Assembly (NCBI RefSeq): GCF_002078875.1
Contig: NC_034415.1
Coordinates: 17,947,975 to 18,011,974, forward strand
DNA from: Numida meleagris
Lineage: Eukaryota > Chordata > Aves > Galliformes > Numididae
Direction: 5' to 3'
Length of the DNA stretch: 64,000 bases
Of this stretch, positions 27,020 to 39,278 are shown in pieces. Position 1 is the stretch's first letter; each line of letters opens with the position of its first letter. The translations under genes were made by a program, and so were the position numbers. The notes below the pieces were generated by a model that worked only from the letters and a program-made list of their open reading frames with translations, made no database searches and was not told the DNA's origin.

Positions 27020-27500
27020 CAAAGTCAGTAGAGATTGTACCTTCCCACCAATATTCTGTTACATTTTCTTGCCGTGTGATAGATGGCAGCAGAGGGGCAG
27101 TGTGACAGAATGGCATCTTGACACGGAAGTGCAGCTGAAGCAGATGGGTGGGATTGAATTCTTCCATGCAGAAAAAAAATGACACCCACTGACATTCATC
27201 GGTGTTTGCTGAACATTGATGGAGACCAAACAGTGGATGTGAGCACAGTAAGGTGGTGAGTGATGCATTTCAGCAGTGGTGGCAGTGGGTCACCTCTGCT
27301 GGTGCAGATTTTAATGAGCACAGCATGCAGGCTCTTGTTCATTGCCAGTGAAAATGCACCGCTCATGGTAGTGGTGACTATGTCAAAACAACCAGTGTCT
27401 TGTAGCTGAAAATGTTCTCTATCAAATAGTGTTCTTGTGCTGTTTGTATCTGTTGGAGTTTCCATGGAAATAAAAAGGAGGCATTACTTTTGGAGTGACC
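27020..27500 (-). mobile_element. Truncated mariner-type DNA transposon (galliform family)
   Basis: The right end has the terminal motif GGAGGCATTACTTTTGGAG followed by TGACC and then TA at 27501-27502, consistent with the TA target site used by mariner elements. Inward, the sequence follows a family I recognise from the chicken genome (Mariner1_GG/Galluhop type; the name is from memory and unverified). About 480 bp is preserved and the opposite terminal repeat is missing. Minus-strand frames (27059-27268, 27196-27465, 26958-27185) lie in it but are broken, so no functional transposase is present. Confidence 0.75.
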
Positions 27501-30500
27501 TACATGATACATAGAATGCTGTCAACTAAAGTGATATTGATAAAGTCATTCTGTTTTTTCTGTATGTTTTCAATGTATTCACGCTCCTCATGTTTTATTC
27601 TCTCCCTGTACAACCCATAAAACTTTAATATGCGTTATGTCCTCAGGAAGAAGGATGCAAACTGTGGTGGTTGAAAATTACTTAAGGAAAATGAGAAGAC
27701 AAGAGCTGTGTCATAATGTCAGTCAGAATGCTTTAATACATCTTTTATGAACAATAACATTTTTAGTGAATATCAAAATGAATCCACCATCTGTGAGATT
27801 CATTTCTTTTAGGGAAAAAAAAAAAGTCTATTGAGAAAATAACTTCAATGAGGTTTACAACTGATTACTTGAAATACAATTACCATTCATCCACAAATGC
27901 AAATACTTAGCCCAATTAAGATTATTTGAACTTGAACCTGTGATTCAATGATTTTGTTTGGTTTTCATTACTGACATTCCTTGTGACTGTCTTTTTGTTG
28001 AATAATTCATTGTATATGACATTCCAATTAGTAAACAATAAATTCAGTCCATGGCATAAAAGGAAATTACATTTTCTGTACCATTCACTCCGTTTTGCAA
28101 TCAGGCAATAAGTCATCACTTAAGACATTGTTCTGAAAAAGATGCTACAGGATGATGGATCACATAGTTAATTTGAATGAACAAATTGCAGTCACTTTTT
28201 TTACATGGAATCCAACTTCATTCAAAAGGCACACATTTGAATTAGCAACTGACAATAAATACAAATGCATTCAAATCTTTTTCAAAGTTTTTTTTTTCTG
28301 AATTCTTTAAAAAAAACAATTGTTCATCATAATTCAGCTGAAACGTGCAGGAAATTATATGTGGGAAACTGGCTGTACATATACGTAGATCACAAATCCA
28401 AGTATGTTTCAAGTATTAAATCAGTTTACAACCTTCTCAGGCTTTTCCACATCTTTTAAAAATACTTTGTGGATGCAATACAAAGTTATTTCGCGTCCTT
28501 GAAACAGGTTTGCTTCTAACATTGTTTGATTTGAACTTTTTAAAATCAAAATAATGCATTTTAGTCAATCACTCTACTAAAAAAAATCATCTAAATAGCC
28601 TCTAGCTGTTGCAGTTTCAAATTCCAAAATTATATGTCACATTTCAGTGTGTTTGTTATGGTAAGACTGATCTAAACGGGAAGTAATTCACTACCTGGAT
28701 GTCTTTCCAAAGGAGATACAATGAAGAAACAGACTGGACCATGCACAAGGAAGGGAACCCACTACCCTCACACAAGAATGACATTTCTGCCTTCAAGCTC
28801 TTTTCTGCTGTTCCTTGTTCTTCCAAACCTGCTCATCTATATCTTCATTTTATTTCATCATTACTCTGCCAGGTAAGCCTTAGGGGAAATAACTGCTACC
28901 TCTTTTCCTGTGTCTCTTCACAGTGGACTCACTGTCTTTGAATATCAGGAGGGATAGACTGAAAGCACAGGATAAGACACATTCCTTTCATCTACCTTGA
29001 GAAGCCTGTCTTCAGCCATCAGACACAGATTGCCTAGGAATTCTAAGGCCAGAAAGCTTTCAGTTGCTGTATCATATGTAAAGCCACAGCAGCCCTTTTC
29101 CAGTGAAAGCAGTGCTTCATGCATCTTTGTGAACTGCATTCACAGTCACACTAGGCATTATGAACTGAATCAACTCCTTGATAGCACAGTTTTAAGAGGC
29201 TTGAGACATATCATAAGACTACTAATATATTTTTTTCTCCTCAATCACATTTAATACAAGATAGATTTAGTTCATAGATTTAGCCTTTATTTTACACAAA
29301 ATGTACAGAAAATTTATGGAAATGGACAATTCCAGACATATTCTGCACTAGAGTCAGAGCTAGTGGACAAATAATTAGCCACTATGGGCCACAGTGCTTT
29401 CCTTCCCCATGTCAGTGTTTTTGGCCAAGATGGCACCTACTGAAGAGATGATTTCTTATCATTACCATCATACTCTGAACTGACACCTTCTAATTCATTT
29501 TACTAAGCTGGAAATGAAACATAACGTTTCCAGGAAGTTATGGGTTACTAGAGGCCTCAAAATAGTCAATTTTACAAAGCAGAAAGAGACTAAGTTGAAA
29601 TGTTTTTCAGTGCTAATTTGGAACTAAATGGCAGATGTTATCTCCTACAGAGTTATGGAGTTATGGCTGTGCCCTTTGCCACTTCCCACTTCTTTCCTTG
29701 GGCTATTCCTTGTGAAAGTGAACAGAAATAATGCTGCCATAAAGTTAGTAAAATAAACTAATTGGAATATAGACAAATGTTACTGTCAGTACAGCTAAAG
29801 CTGCAGAGTTTTTAAAAGTTAATGATAATGATAGAATATCTAAAACTCAAGCATCTTGACATGCATGTTAACCATTTAAAACACAGAACATCACTAATTT
29901 AAAGGATTTCACTGTAATATAAAATTCTATTTCCTTAAATGACAACAAGTGTATATATAGTTATCTATAGGTCTTTCTGACAATAAGAAGTCTTTAAAAT
30001 GTCTCCATATATTTTTATAAACATCCGTGTCATAAACCTTAAGAAATATTCATTTATTGTATGATCAAGAATAAGTCTGATGTATACTCTAAATCTAAAA
30101 GTCTGTGTTATGAATTTTAAATGTTGACATTCATAAAAATTAAAAAAGAAACCACAAAAACAAAACAAGCCACCAGAATACAAGAAAATCCCGAAAAAGT
30201 GTTCTTGGTTAAAACTCAATTTACTGAATCTGTCCATTAACAGGTTGAAAGGATGTAATATATTTCAAATCTAGGCAATAAAAAATTTATTATATAAATG
30301 TTACTATTCTAAAGAATTTGTCTATTTATTAATTACCAGGCTGAAAATATAGATCACAATTGTCATAGCATGAAAAAATCTTTCAGATAATTTTTGATTG
30401 ATGCTGTAGCCTGTGCTCATCAGTCTAATAACTTGATTAGATTTCAGCAGTATTTGTCACTTCACATCAAGAGTTAGACTTTTACCATGACTACCTGTGT

Positions 30501-30857
30501 TAATAAAGTAGCTATCATAAAGAAGAAAATCTATGATTCTTCTCCCCTTCAAATTAAAACTGATAACAATTTGTTTCATGGGTGAATCTGTTGAATCTGT
30601 AGCAGCCTAATAGAGTTGCTGCTGGATGACCACAAGAATTAATCATACATTTTAATCTAGTTAAATGTTGGAAGCATCATTTAGAGATCAGAAATGAACA
30701 CATACTGTGTAGTAGTGTTGAACAGTCTGTAAGAATTAATACTTTACTTTTTTTTTTCTCCAAACAGAGCACTTGCAAATGCTGCCAATTTAGCCATAGT
30801 AAAACAGGAATTTTGAAATGATAGATTTTGTCATTGTGGTTCTTCTGCCATTTGCAC
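27501..30857. other. AT-rich non-coding DNA, nothing recognised
   Basis: No gene or element identified. A consensus-like splice donor (CAG followed by GTAAGC) occurs near 28870, but there is no supporting open frame with recognisable protein content. Frames at 28699-28941 and 28945-29139 are unremarkable. Confidence 0.65.
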
Positions 30858-30869
30858 CTAATTAATTAG
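30858..30869. promoter_or_regulatory. Candidate homeodomain palindrome
   Basis: CTAATTAATTAG is a perfect 12-bp palindrome containing overlapping TAATTA cores, the kind of site bound by paired-type and other homeodomain dimers. It is preceded by a CACCT motif and followed by TAATAG. The neighbouring 150 bp is of mixed composition rather than simple repeat, so this could be part of a conserved enhancer. In AT-rich DNA such a motif can easily arise by chance. Confidence 0.2.
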
Positions 30870-33800
30870 TAATAGATGTGGAAGCAGCATTCTGACCTAG
30901 ATATAAATCTCTGTGGGTACATGTATATTTATAGAATGCCTCTTTGAGTTAGATCATTAGACAGTGCGCAATAAATGAACTTTAAAAGATTCAGCGGAGT
31001 TGGTTTCTTGTCAGCTTTTACAAACACCTCTGCTAAGGTATAAGAACTGGAAAACTTAAGTACAACTATCCTATAACCTATGTCCCGCTTTTAAATTTTG
31101 CACATCTTATTGACATTTTGAACTTGCAGCTCAATATACTATCTAGTGAACTTTTACCTGTGATGAGACTGCTATTGATTAACACAGCATCTAAAGCTGT
31201 TCTGATCTTTAGTAGTCTTTTTTTTTAATTTACTTTTCCTTCTTTAATACATATTAAATCCTTTCACACTGTCTGATGCACTAAACTCACCTCACTATAA
31301 TACCAGTCTTAGGATGGATAATGCTTTTCAGCAATACTAAGTGTCTAAATTTATGAGCACAGCTGGTGTTCCTCCCTTATTGCTTTATGGTGCTTTCTTG
31401 TGGATTTTTCTCTTAGAATATCTCATCCTTACATATCAGAAAGAAACCTGAGCATTAATCACAAGAATACAGAGAAACGTGCTTCTGTTTTAGAAGCCTA
31501 TGAGTTTTTACAAGGGTAAATCTTTTCAGCTGCATTGTGTACGTATGTATATATCGATACAATATTCTCTTGTGAACACCTGTAAACAGTTGAGTTTAAT
31601 TAAACTGCAGCTGTTGCTGAGTGAAAACAGAGATTTACCAACAAATATGCTAACTTTACACTCTCTTCCATTGTGCTTTTTTTTCCCCTCCCAATTATCT
31701 GTTAACATTCTTTTTTAATGGTAAAAACATTTTGAAATAGCTGTGTAATTAAGGACTAAAAATCAAAATGCTTCCTAAAGCAGTGAGCATGCAGTTCAAG
31801 TGATGGTGCTCCCTAGATGAAGACCTTTAAGAGTAATGTAAATGCAAATAATATCAGCTTACTGAGCACCTTGAAAGCCAAATTGCTCATCAGTAGACAT
31901 TTGGGAAAATGAAGAATATTCATAGATAAAATAATGCAAGCTCCTGAGTTATATGCCATCTCGCAATAGGATTAGCTAGCAATAAGGCCATTTCCTAAAA
32001 AAGGAAGGGAAAAAATGGTAGAAATAGCTCTGAGAGTAGAAATCAAATACATTCATTTGCATAAATCACAAAACAAGCTGAAAGTGATATTATAGAATGT
32101 TTTTAGTTACAATAAAATTAACAGTATAACCTCTGCTTTATTAGGTAACATTACTCGTGTGAGTTTAACAGTTTTAAAAGAACAAAGGCATATTACAAAA
32201 CAAAAATAGTACAAGGCAGTAGTGAAAAGCTTTCTTTGACAAAGGTCATCGCGTATTCTAAGCCAGTACTATTGTCTAAGACAATACTGATGTTAAGAGA
32301 AAAAATGTGGCAGAAATTAATTCATTATAAGGAGATGGACTGTACAAATAGTAAGTTAAAACCAGGTCGTCTGTGTTGACAATCAAGACCTACCAGCAGC
32401 CACAGAAATTTAAAAGTTCTTCCAACTGTTCATGACCTACAGTTATTGCTCAGGGAAACCTTACCAATGATGAACTAATCAAAAGAGAATTGCCCATTAC
32501 CTGTTCCATATAATTGGTAGCACTCTAAAGCCATGTTATACCTTGTATTTCCAAATTTTCTCACTCTGAAATCACCACGTAGGTATACAAAATAGTACTT
32601 TAAGCAGGCCGGAGCCTTTCGTTAACCAATTCTGATTAGCTATGATACTTCATACGCTGCTTAGTAACATTCACAATAGATGTGTAATGTCTAAAACAAG
32701 GATAAATTGTGAATATAAAAACTGTACAAATTGTGAACTGAGAGGCAACATAGCAATAGAAAAGTTCTATTATCTTTGAAATTTAAAAATAATTTCTTAA
32801 TAGCAGACTCTGCATAGATCTCTTCCACTTTTCAATAAATACAGGTATATCACACACTGACGTGTAAAAATATTACTGCCTTGGGACATATAACAGCACA
32901 GATTTTTTTTAATAAACAATGTATAATTTAGAACAAAAACATGGAACTAAGTTCCTGAGTGCCTTTTAGCCATCAGACTTAATTATCAGTTGATTATACG
33001 AGATTATACGAGAAAAAATAGGTATTTAATATATGCTTATTTCAGCAGCTGACTCTCGTCATTTTATAAAGATGCACTACTGCTTCACTGTTTATCTAAA
33101 GTAAACCGTGCAATTAGTACCTTCCAACTGAGACACTTCCATATCAGGTTGTACCATCTACTGTGGGTAGTATTGCGTCATAGCATATATGCAGCTCTCA
33201 TACCAAGAGACAAAAACAAGCTTGTAATTAGTACCAGATAAAAAATGCCTACCATAGAACTCAATGATAGATCAACATAATCTGTTGTATCTAAAATCCT
33301 GTCAAATCCACAGGCCATCTGAGAAAGAAAATGGGAAATGAAATCCCAGAGTGCAGTTTCCTAATCCCTGCACACCACCGAAGCTCTCTTCCCTGAAACA
33401 ATGCAGGAACATAGGTGAGATTTAGTTTGTTTGATGGAGAACAAAATTGTTGCCAGCAAGTTTCCCTACACCTCTGAAGTTGCTCAAGCCCAAATGGGGA
33501 TTTTTGAAGAATCCTGAAGCTCAGCTAGAAGTTAAACTGGTATTCCAGATGAACAAAGAACCTCATAAAATATATTTGAAGCTCTCCTTTAACAAAACCT
33601 ATTTTGAGGTGGAGGTAATGATCTTTATTTACTGCAGTTCCAGCTATTGAAAACTCTGACTTTTTCCTGAAGTCTTTCAAGACCAAATTTCTGTTCTGAC
33701 TATATTTGATACTTTATACTTTGAATACTCATTTATTTTCATATCATGCAGTTTCAACAAACAAAAATGTTAGTACTGAAATTAATAGATCTTAACACAA

Positions 33801-36800
33801 AAGTATAAAGTTGTACAATTATATGTCATTTGTATATAGTATAATTACCCATTTTTTGGTTTACTATTTAATGCTGAACTGCCTTTAAGCACTGAGTTTT
33901 GGTGCATGACAGCTGACGGCTTAAGTCTTACTGAAGCCAGTAGCTCTGCACATGCCTGGATACTTTGCGGAATAGATAATTACATACTTGCTATAGTACT
34001 TTCCAAAATTAAAGACTCAAAATAATTATTGCCTTAGTGTTCAGAATAGCACTGCTGGCTATGTGCAGGGGTGTGAAACCTCACTGGTCTTACAAGCAGT
34101 TTGTCCTTTGAGGTTTTCTCTTGCACTTGTCAGTGATTTAGCTTTCTAGTGTGATCATTCCATCGTTCTTATTATAATCCCCTTTCCTCTTATCTCAAGG
34201 ATGAACTCTTAAAGGAAAGATATTTTTTAGCCTAAGTACTCCAAATCAGAACTCTTCACTTTGCTTAAGATTGATTTGAACAACAGAAAAGAACTAAATT
34301 GGTTCCTACATAATGAGCCTGTACTTTGTTATATTGAGCCATCATATCAAGTTTTTTCTATGCATGTTAATACAACACACTTTTTAGATGAAGTAATCTT
34401 TTATTTTCAAATTGTGTTAACCAAATACTTTAATAAGGGTAGACCATGAAATAACATTGGAAAATAAATTGGCTGGTCAGTCTCTGCTTTTGACACCTAG
34501 TTTTACCCTTTCCTTCTTTGATCTATTGTAATTTATCTAATAAGCCAAGCTCACAGAGCATTTTTTTTTTTCAGAAACACCAGACATTTCAAGTTTTACA
34601 TATTTTACATCTAGCTTTTGCTAGCTAGGGAGCTCATTAGCAGTTACTTCTTGTGGTGAATAAAATGCCACATGAGAGTATAAGAACTCTCTTATTCACA
34701 AGTTCGCATTCTTTTAAGAGGTCGCTTAACCTTTAAGTCAACTGCAGCATATTAAAATTAAGCTGTTTTCAGCAGATAACAGATTATCCAGTTGCATTGG
34801 TATTTCCAGGTTATACAGTTGGAATGTAACTGAAATATTGTCAGGCACAAAATTCCAACGGTTAAGTCTGTTGAAGTGCTTCAAAACATAAGGGTTACAT
34901 TTATTTTGAATGAGATGCAATCTTTGAAGGGAAATACCTCATCATTGTTTTGACTACTGTAACTCAAATAATCAGCATAATACGTGGAAATAATAATAGT
35001 ATCCCAGACAGCAAAAGAAATGAGCAGGAATTATTCTTGTTTTTAAATTCATAAATGTAATTTGTGGAGGGTGGTAGAGAGACAAGTCTGGAAAGATAAT
35101 AGCAGAACAGCTAATGGAACTGCTAGTTCCCTAAATCACTGAATAGATCTTTGTGAAAAATACCTTTGGCAGGGACAAAGTGGCATGGTTTGAAGTGTTC
35201 CTGCATTTGGAAATGATTGATAATATTGTTTTTGAGAAACATTTGGAAAACTTTGGCTTTTCATATCCAATGTCCTAACTATGAAAAAAGATGGGTATAT
35301 TAGGTACATAAATTAATTTGTGCTGACAAAATTTGCATGATAGAAAAATCTTGTATTTCCTTGACTGGTCTTCTGACATTCAAGAGAAGAATTTTTTGTT
35401 CTATTTCTTAGAAATGGGGCTGCTACAGTTCAGCTGAGCTTTTATTCTTTGTAAGTATTTTGTTTCATCATCATGCTAATGGAAAGGGAGCTAGTAATCC
35501 TGATAAGTTTGAAAATTACTTGTCTGTATGGGATTTATTTTCAATGGCAAACCGAGTTTTCACTTAGACATTTTAGAAGAGGGAGCTGTATTCTTTTAAA
35601 TCATTGCTTTTCTCACAACTGAAGTACAACTTCAGTCCTAGTAAAGAGTAATCAATAAACTCTGATGCAAATTTATACACAGAGGTGCAAACCATCATAA
35701 ATTTTGCTTTTGATTTTAAAAAGTCATTTGATTAATGGTAAATATTAAATCCGAAACCAGCACACCTCAGAACAGCTTAATGATGACAATGATGACCTTT
35801 TCTACAATTAATTCCAAAATTATTACATGTAGGTTTTTATTTGGATTATATTTATGCCAGCTATGATAGTGACCAGTAATGTCAAAAAAATATTCTGAGA
35901 ATCTGTTCAGGTAGTATTTATGGCAGATATCACAAGACTTTTGGATAAATACTTCTGACCTTTGGGGAACTTTTTTCTTGTGGGGAAATATGGAAAGGAA
36001 TATAGCAACAGATGAAATTCATGAATTTTTACTCTGATGTAATTTTAAACAAAGTACAAAACAAAATGAACATAAATGTATGTTTTTCCTTTCTGATGAT
36101 ATTTTAATTGTATCAGGAAGTTCAAACACTATTCTTCAGTGAACCACTTAATGATAGCTATTTTACTCTCCATTGTTTAAAATATATTTTGTAAATACAT
36201 ATATATTGAAGCAATAGAGGTGAGATTTCTTACTAAGCGGTGAGAATGTTTTTGCTCATAGTCTGAAACTTTATCATTTATTATTGATACAAAAGCAAAG
36301 CTAACCTATTGACAATATCATTCAAAGATTATTTAATTTCTGAATCAGTTTTAATTCATTGTACTTCAGAGATAAAGGAAATATGTTTGTCACTGCATAA
36401 GCCTAAGGAGAGGAATTTCATTTCAGATTTTTGAGTAACACTCAGTTTTCAAATGCCATTGTTCCCTTCAGACCAAAATTAACCTTATAATGAAAAAAAA
36501 AGAAACAACCATTAATGAAATATTATTCATACCATCTACTCATACTTTAAAGATTACATGTGGATTTATTATAGCAATTTATTTTTTACTAAATCATTCT
36601 TAATACTTACATGCAGCTTTTCCACATTCAAGTACTTGAAAATTGAGTGAAGTGGTGGTGATCTTGGTATTATCTCAGGTGAAGTAACTAAATTCAGTAA
36701 AGTTATAGCTTAGATATAAATAAATGAAAATATTCACTATGGAATATCACAGGACAATCTAGAAAAGATTTTGAGATATTCTCTCTTAAGAGACCTGTGT

Positions 36801-37030
36801 TTTGTTCAGTCGAGAGAATAGTTCTGATGACTTATAGAGAAGTGAAATAGTCTGTGTGAAAGATGGAAGTTGTGGACCTCTTAGATATATATCTTTCTGG
36901 CTAGTCATTTAGACTGACTTTTGATAGTATTTCATTTTTGTAGTTGTTTCAATATCAGCCAATAAAATGTCTTAAATCTATGTTTCCTTAATTGTACTGT
37001 TTCCATGGGGACTTCACTGTTGTTAAGATG
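30870..37030. other. AT-rich non-coding DNA, nothing recognised
   Basis: No gene or transposon is recognised. A 10-bp unit GATTATACGA is repeated twice at about 32992-33012. A candidate octamer site is listed separately. Frames at 33447-33650, 34261-34449 and elsewhere lack domains. Confidence 0.65.
31842..31849 (+). promoter_or_regulatory. Octamer motif (POU-type)
   Basis: A perfect ATGCAAAT octamer, preceded by GTAA and followed by AATA. Octamer-like sequences are found several times in this AT-rich window by chance, so this entry only marks a candidate inside a complex-looking stretch (about 31780-32000). Confidence 0.15.
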
Positions 37031-37162
37031 TTTTCAAGGCAAGGCTGGGTGTGGGTCTGGGCAGCCTGGTCTAGTGGCTGGCAACCCTCCCCAAGGCAGG
37101 GGACTTCAATCTAGATGTTGTTTGAGTTCCTTTTCAACCCAGGCCATTCTGTGATTCTGTAA
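37031..37162 (+). mobile_element. CR1 LINE 3' end fragment
   Basis: The fragment reads GGCAAGGCTGGGTGTGGGTC, then GGCAGCCTGGTCTAGTGGCT, CCCCAAGGCAGGGGACTTC, a TTGAGTTCCTTTTCAACCCAG-type segment and the terminal GGCCATTCTGTGATTCTGT. This is the characteristic order of the CR1 3' untranslated region on the plus strand. It is about 130 bp long, 5'-truncated and moderately diverged. Confidence 0.93.
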
Positions 37163-38739
37163 ATCTATGTCTAGAGCAGAAGTGCGTCATCTGAAGCTGC
37201 AAACTAGAGAAAGTACTTAATACACTAATCACGGCCTAGAGAGAAAGCTACTTCCTCAAAGACAAGAAAAAAAAAACAATGAGGAACTGGGACATTTGGA
37301 TACCCCTATCAAGTTAGTCCCTACTTGACCGAGAATAATGTAGTTAAGATCACTCAGATCTGGTGGGCTATGTTGACGTTATAATTTTCTTTTGTAATCT
37401 TGGAAAAAAGAATTCTGTCCATCTCAATGTGCCATGCTCTGCTTACACAGTAAACTGGATTGGAGCACATGAATTGCTCCATGGAACCAGATGGGAAAAT
37501 GTGCTCAGAGAGTTCACCTAATGTAGTGGAGGCTAGTCCAAAGACAACATCCTGACAAACACTATGTATGGAAGTCTCTTTAAAAAAAAAATCTGTATCC
37601 ACCCTTGACTTACTGTACCTACTTGATAGTGTAAAAATAACCACAAGAATCTTTGTTATACAGTATAAAGAAAAGGATGACCCTCACTCAGTGCAATGTG
37701 CCATCTGCCTTGCATGACTGCAATGCAAGAGAACATGCTATCTCAGTTTGAAACGCTGCCCTTTGCATCCTTTAACTTTCCTTACTACAATTTCCTATCC
37801 AGCATCCATCACTGCTATCAAAACATCTGGAGCAGCTGCACAGCCACATAGGGCCTACTTAATGCTTGGTGCTCATTAAGAGAATTTTACTGTTAGAAGA
37901 CATAAAAGACATATTAACATCAGCTGACGACAAGTTCTAAGTGCTGCACACTTAGTGCATTGAAAAGTCGTTTGCAGAAAACAAGTCTTCTCTTCTGGGA
38001 GTAAGTTTTCCCTGAAGCTTTGCCTCCAAATTACTGTTCTTGTCCAAACTTACTTTTAATTGTTTTTCACCCACTGTGTATGAAAACTAATTTTTCTTAT
38101 GTTAATAAGAAAGTAATGTGTATTTCAATGTGAAACCAATTCAAGATTGCCATAAGAAGTAGACATACAAAGGTATTTCCAATATCAAAGCTCTTAAATG
38201 TATCCAGCTGTGATGTTAAACTACTAGTATACACAAATAAATTGAAGCAGAAGCAATCGAGCAAGGTACTACATTAGATATTATGGGATTAATAGAAACA
38301 AAGAGCTTTAAAAAAGAAGCTTGTGTGCAAAGTTTAAATAGAATTGAAGAGCAGAATTTTTAAATCTGGACAGATAATGAAAAAAGAATGTCAAAAGCAA
38401 AGGTTTATGTCAAATCAGTGTCCAAGTCAAGCTGATCTTTGCTGCGTTTATGTTATACATTGACCTCATCTAGCAAATTCTTTGCAGACTTTGGTGTCTG
38501 GAAAACAGAAACACAAAGTTATCACAAGCTTATACTATATCCACTTCTCATCTTCCCCACTGATTCAACTAAATAACATATGGAAACCAAAATGATTTTT
38601 TTTCTTTAATGGCAAATTAATTTAAAGTTTTAAGGTGGAAGATAACTATTGGATTATTTTTGACATCACATTTTTTCTTCATTTTGCTTCAGTTGTTTGA
38701 AATCAGTTATCTCAAGAATATTTGGAGTTCTGACCTTTC
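37163..38739. other. Non-coding DNA between CR1 and LTR
   Basis: Ordinary AT-rich sequence. The minus-strand frame at 37354-37644 (96 codons) has no recognisable domain. No RNA gene is seen. Confidence 0.65.
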
Positions 38740-38744
38740 TCAGA
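38740..38744. repeat. Target-site duplication, left copy
   Basis: TCAGA directly abuts the TG terminus of the solo LTR and is repeated exactly at 39274-39278 on the other side. Confidence 0.85.
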
Positions 38745-39273
38745 TGTCAATGGTTTACAGGCGTTCAGCCCGATTCCGCGACGAAGGGGACGGGGGATCC
38801 ACAGGCCCACGCCCCGGGAAAAGGGAAAAGGGGAAAAGGGTAGGGAGATGGCCCTGAGAGCAAAGAACAGCGGCAACAATCTGAGGAGAAACAAACTAAT
38901 TTACTAAATAAGATATCGGAATGCAAAACAACACACTATAATACAATATAATTACAATTTAAGCTGATAAATCCAATACAGAGACAGAGAATGTCTCAAA
39001 ATCAAGGTAGGCCTTACTCTACTACCGACGATAAGACGGCTGGAGAGCGAGGTGCTGCCAAGACGAGAGACGGCGAAAAAAGGGACGAGGTCTCGTGATC
39101 TGCAAGTTTTTATACTGCAAGCTTTTATCTTTTCCCTCCGGCTGGAAAATGGTAACAGAGGAGCAAAGTACCGTGGGGACTGTAGTAGTCCTTCTCTTCT
39201 GAGAACCAGGTACATCCACTACATGATGTTATGATGTGGAGTACCAATAACCGAAAATCACAAAACCATGACA
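38745..39273 (-). mobile_element. Solo LTR of an endogenous retrovirus
   Basis: The 529-bp element begins TGTCAATGG and ends CCATGACA, giving near-perfect short inverted termini with the canonical TG...CA ends. It is flanked by a 5-bp direct duplication TCAGA, a length typical of ERVL-type integration and not of the 6-bp alpharetroviral kind. The minus-strand orientation is inferred from TATA-like boxes (TATAAAAA, complement of 39107-39114, and a second ATAAAA within 39121-39130) followed, on that strand, by a GC-rich stretch near 38760-38820 suited to U5. A clear polyadenylation signal is not seen. No gag, pol or env sequence adjoins it, so the provirus has been lost by LTR-LTR recombination. 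I count 22 CpG dinucleotides, far more than in neighbouring DNA, which suggests a relatively recent insertion or low germline methylation. Open frames inside it (for example 38952-39215 and 39022-39219) are not genes. Confidence 0.88.
39101..39130 (-). promoter_or_regulatory. Duplicated 15-bp TATA region in the LTR
   Basis: Two adjacent 15-bp units, TGCAAGTTTTTATAC and TGCAAGCTTTTATCT (plus-strand reading), match at 12 of 15 positions. On the minus strand they give two TATA-like boxes 15 bp apart within the presumed U3 promoter of the solo LTR. Whether both position transcription is unknown. Confidence 0.5.
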
Positions 39274-39278
39274 TCAGA
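39274..39278. repeat. Target-site duplication, right copy
   Basis: TCAGA follows the CA terminus of the solo LTR and exactly matches 38740-38744. Confidence 0.85.

Noticed and set aside
27059..27465. Overlapping minus frames as a host gene
   Set aside because: They lie within a truncated mariner element and are short and broken. No intact transposase is present.
28699..28941. Possible exon with a good splice donor near 28870
   Set aside because: The donor-like sequence is isolated. No acceptor, domain or continuing exon could be found.
38952..39234. Open frames on both strands of the LTR
   Set aside because: LTRs do not encode structural proteins here. The frames overlap on both strands and match no protein.
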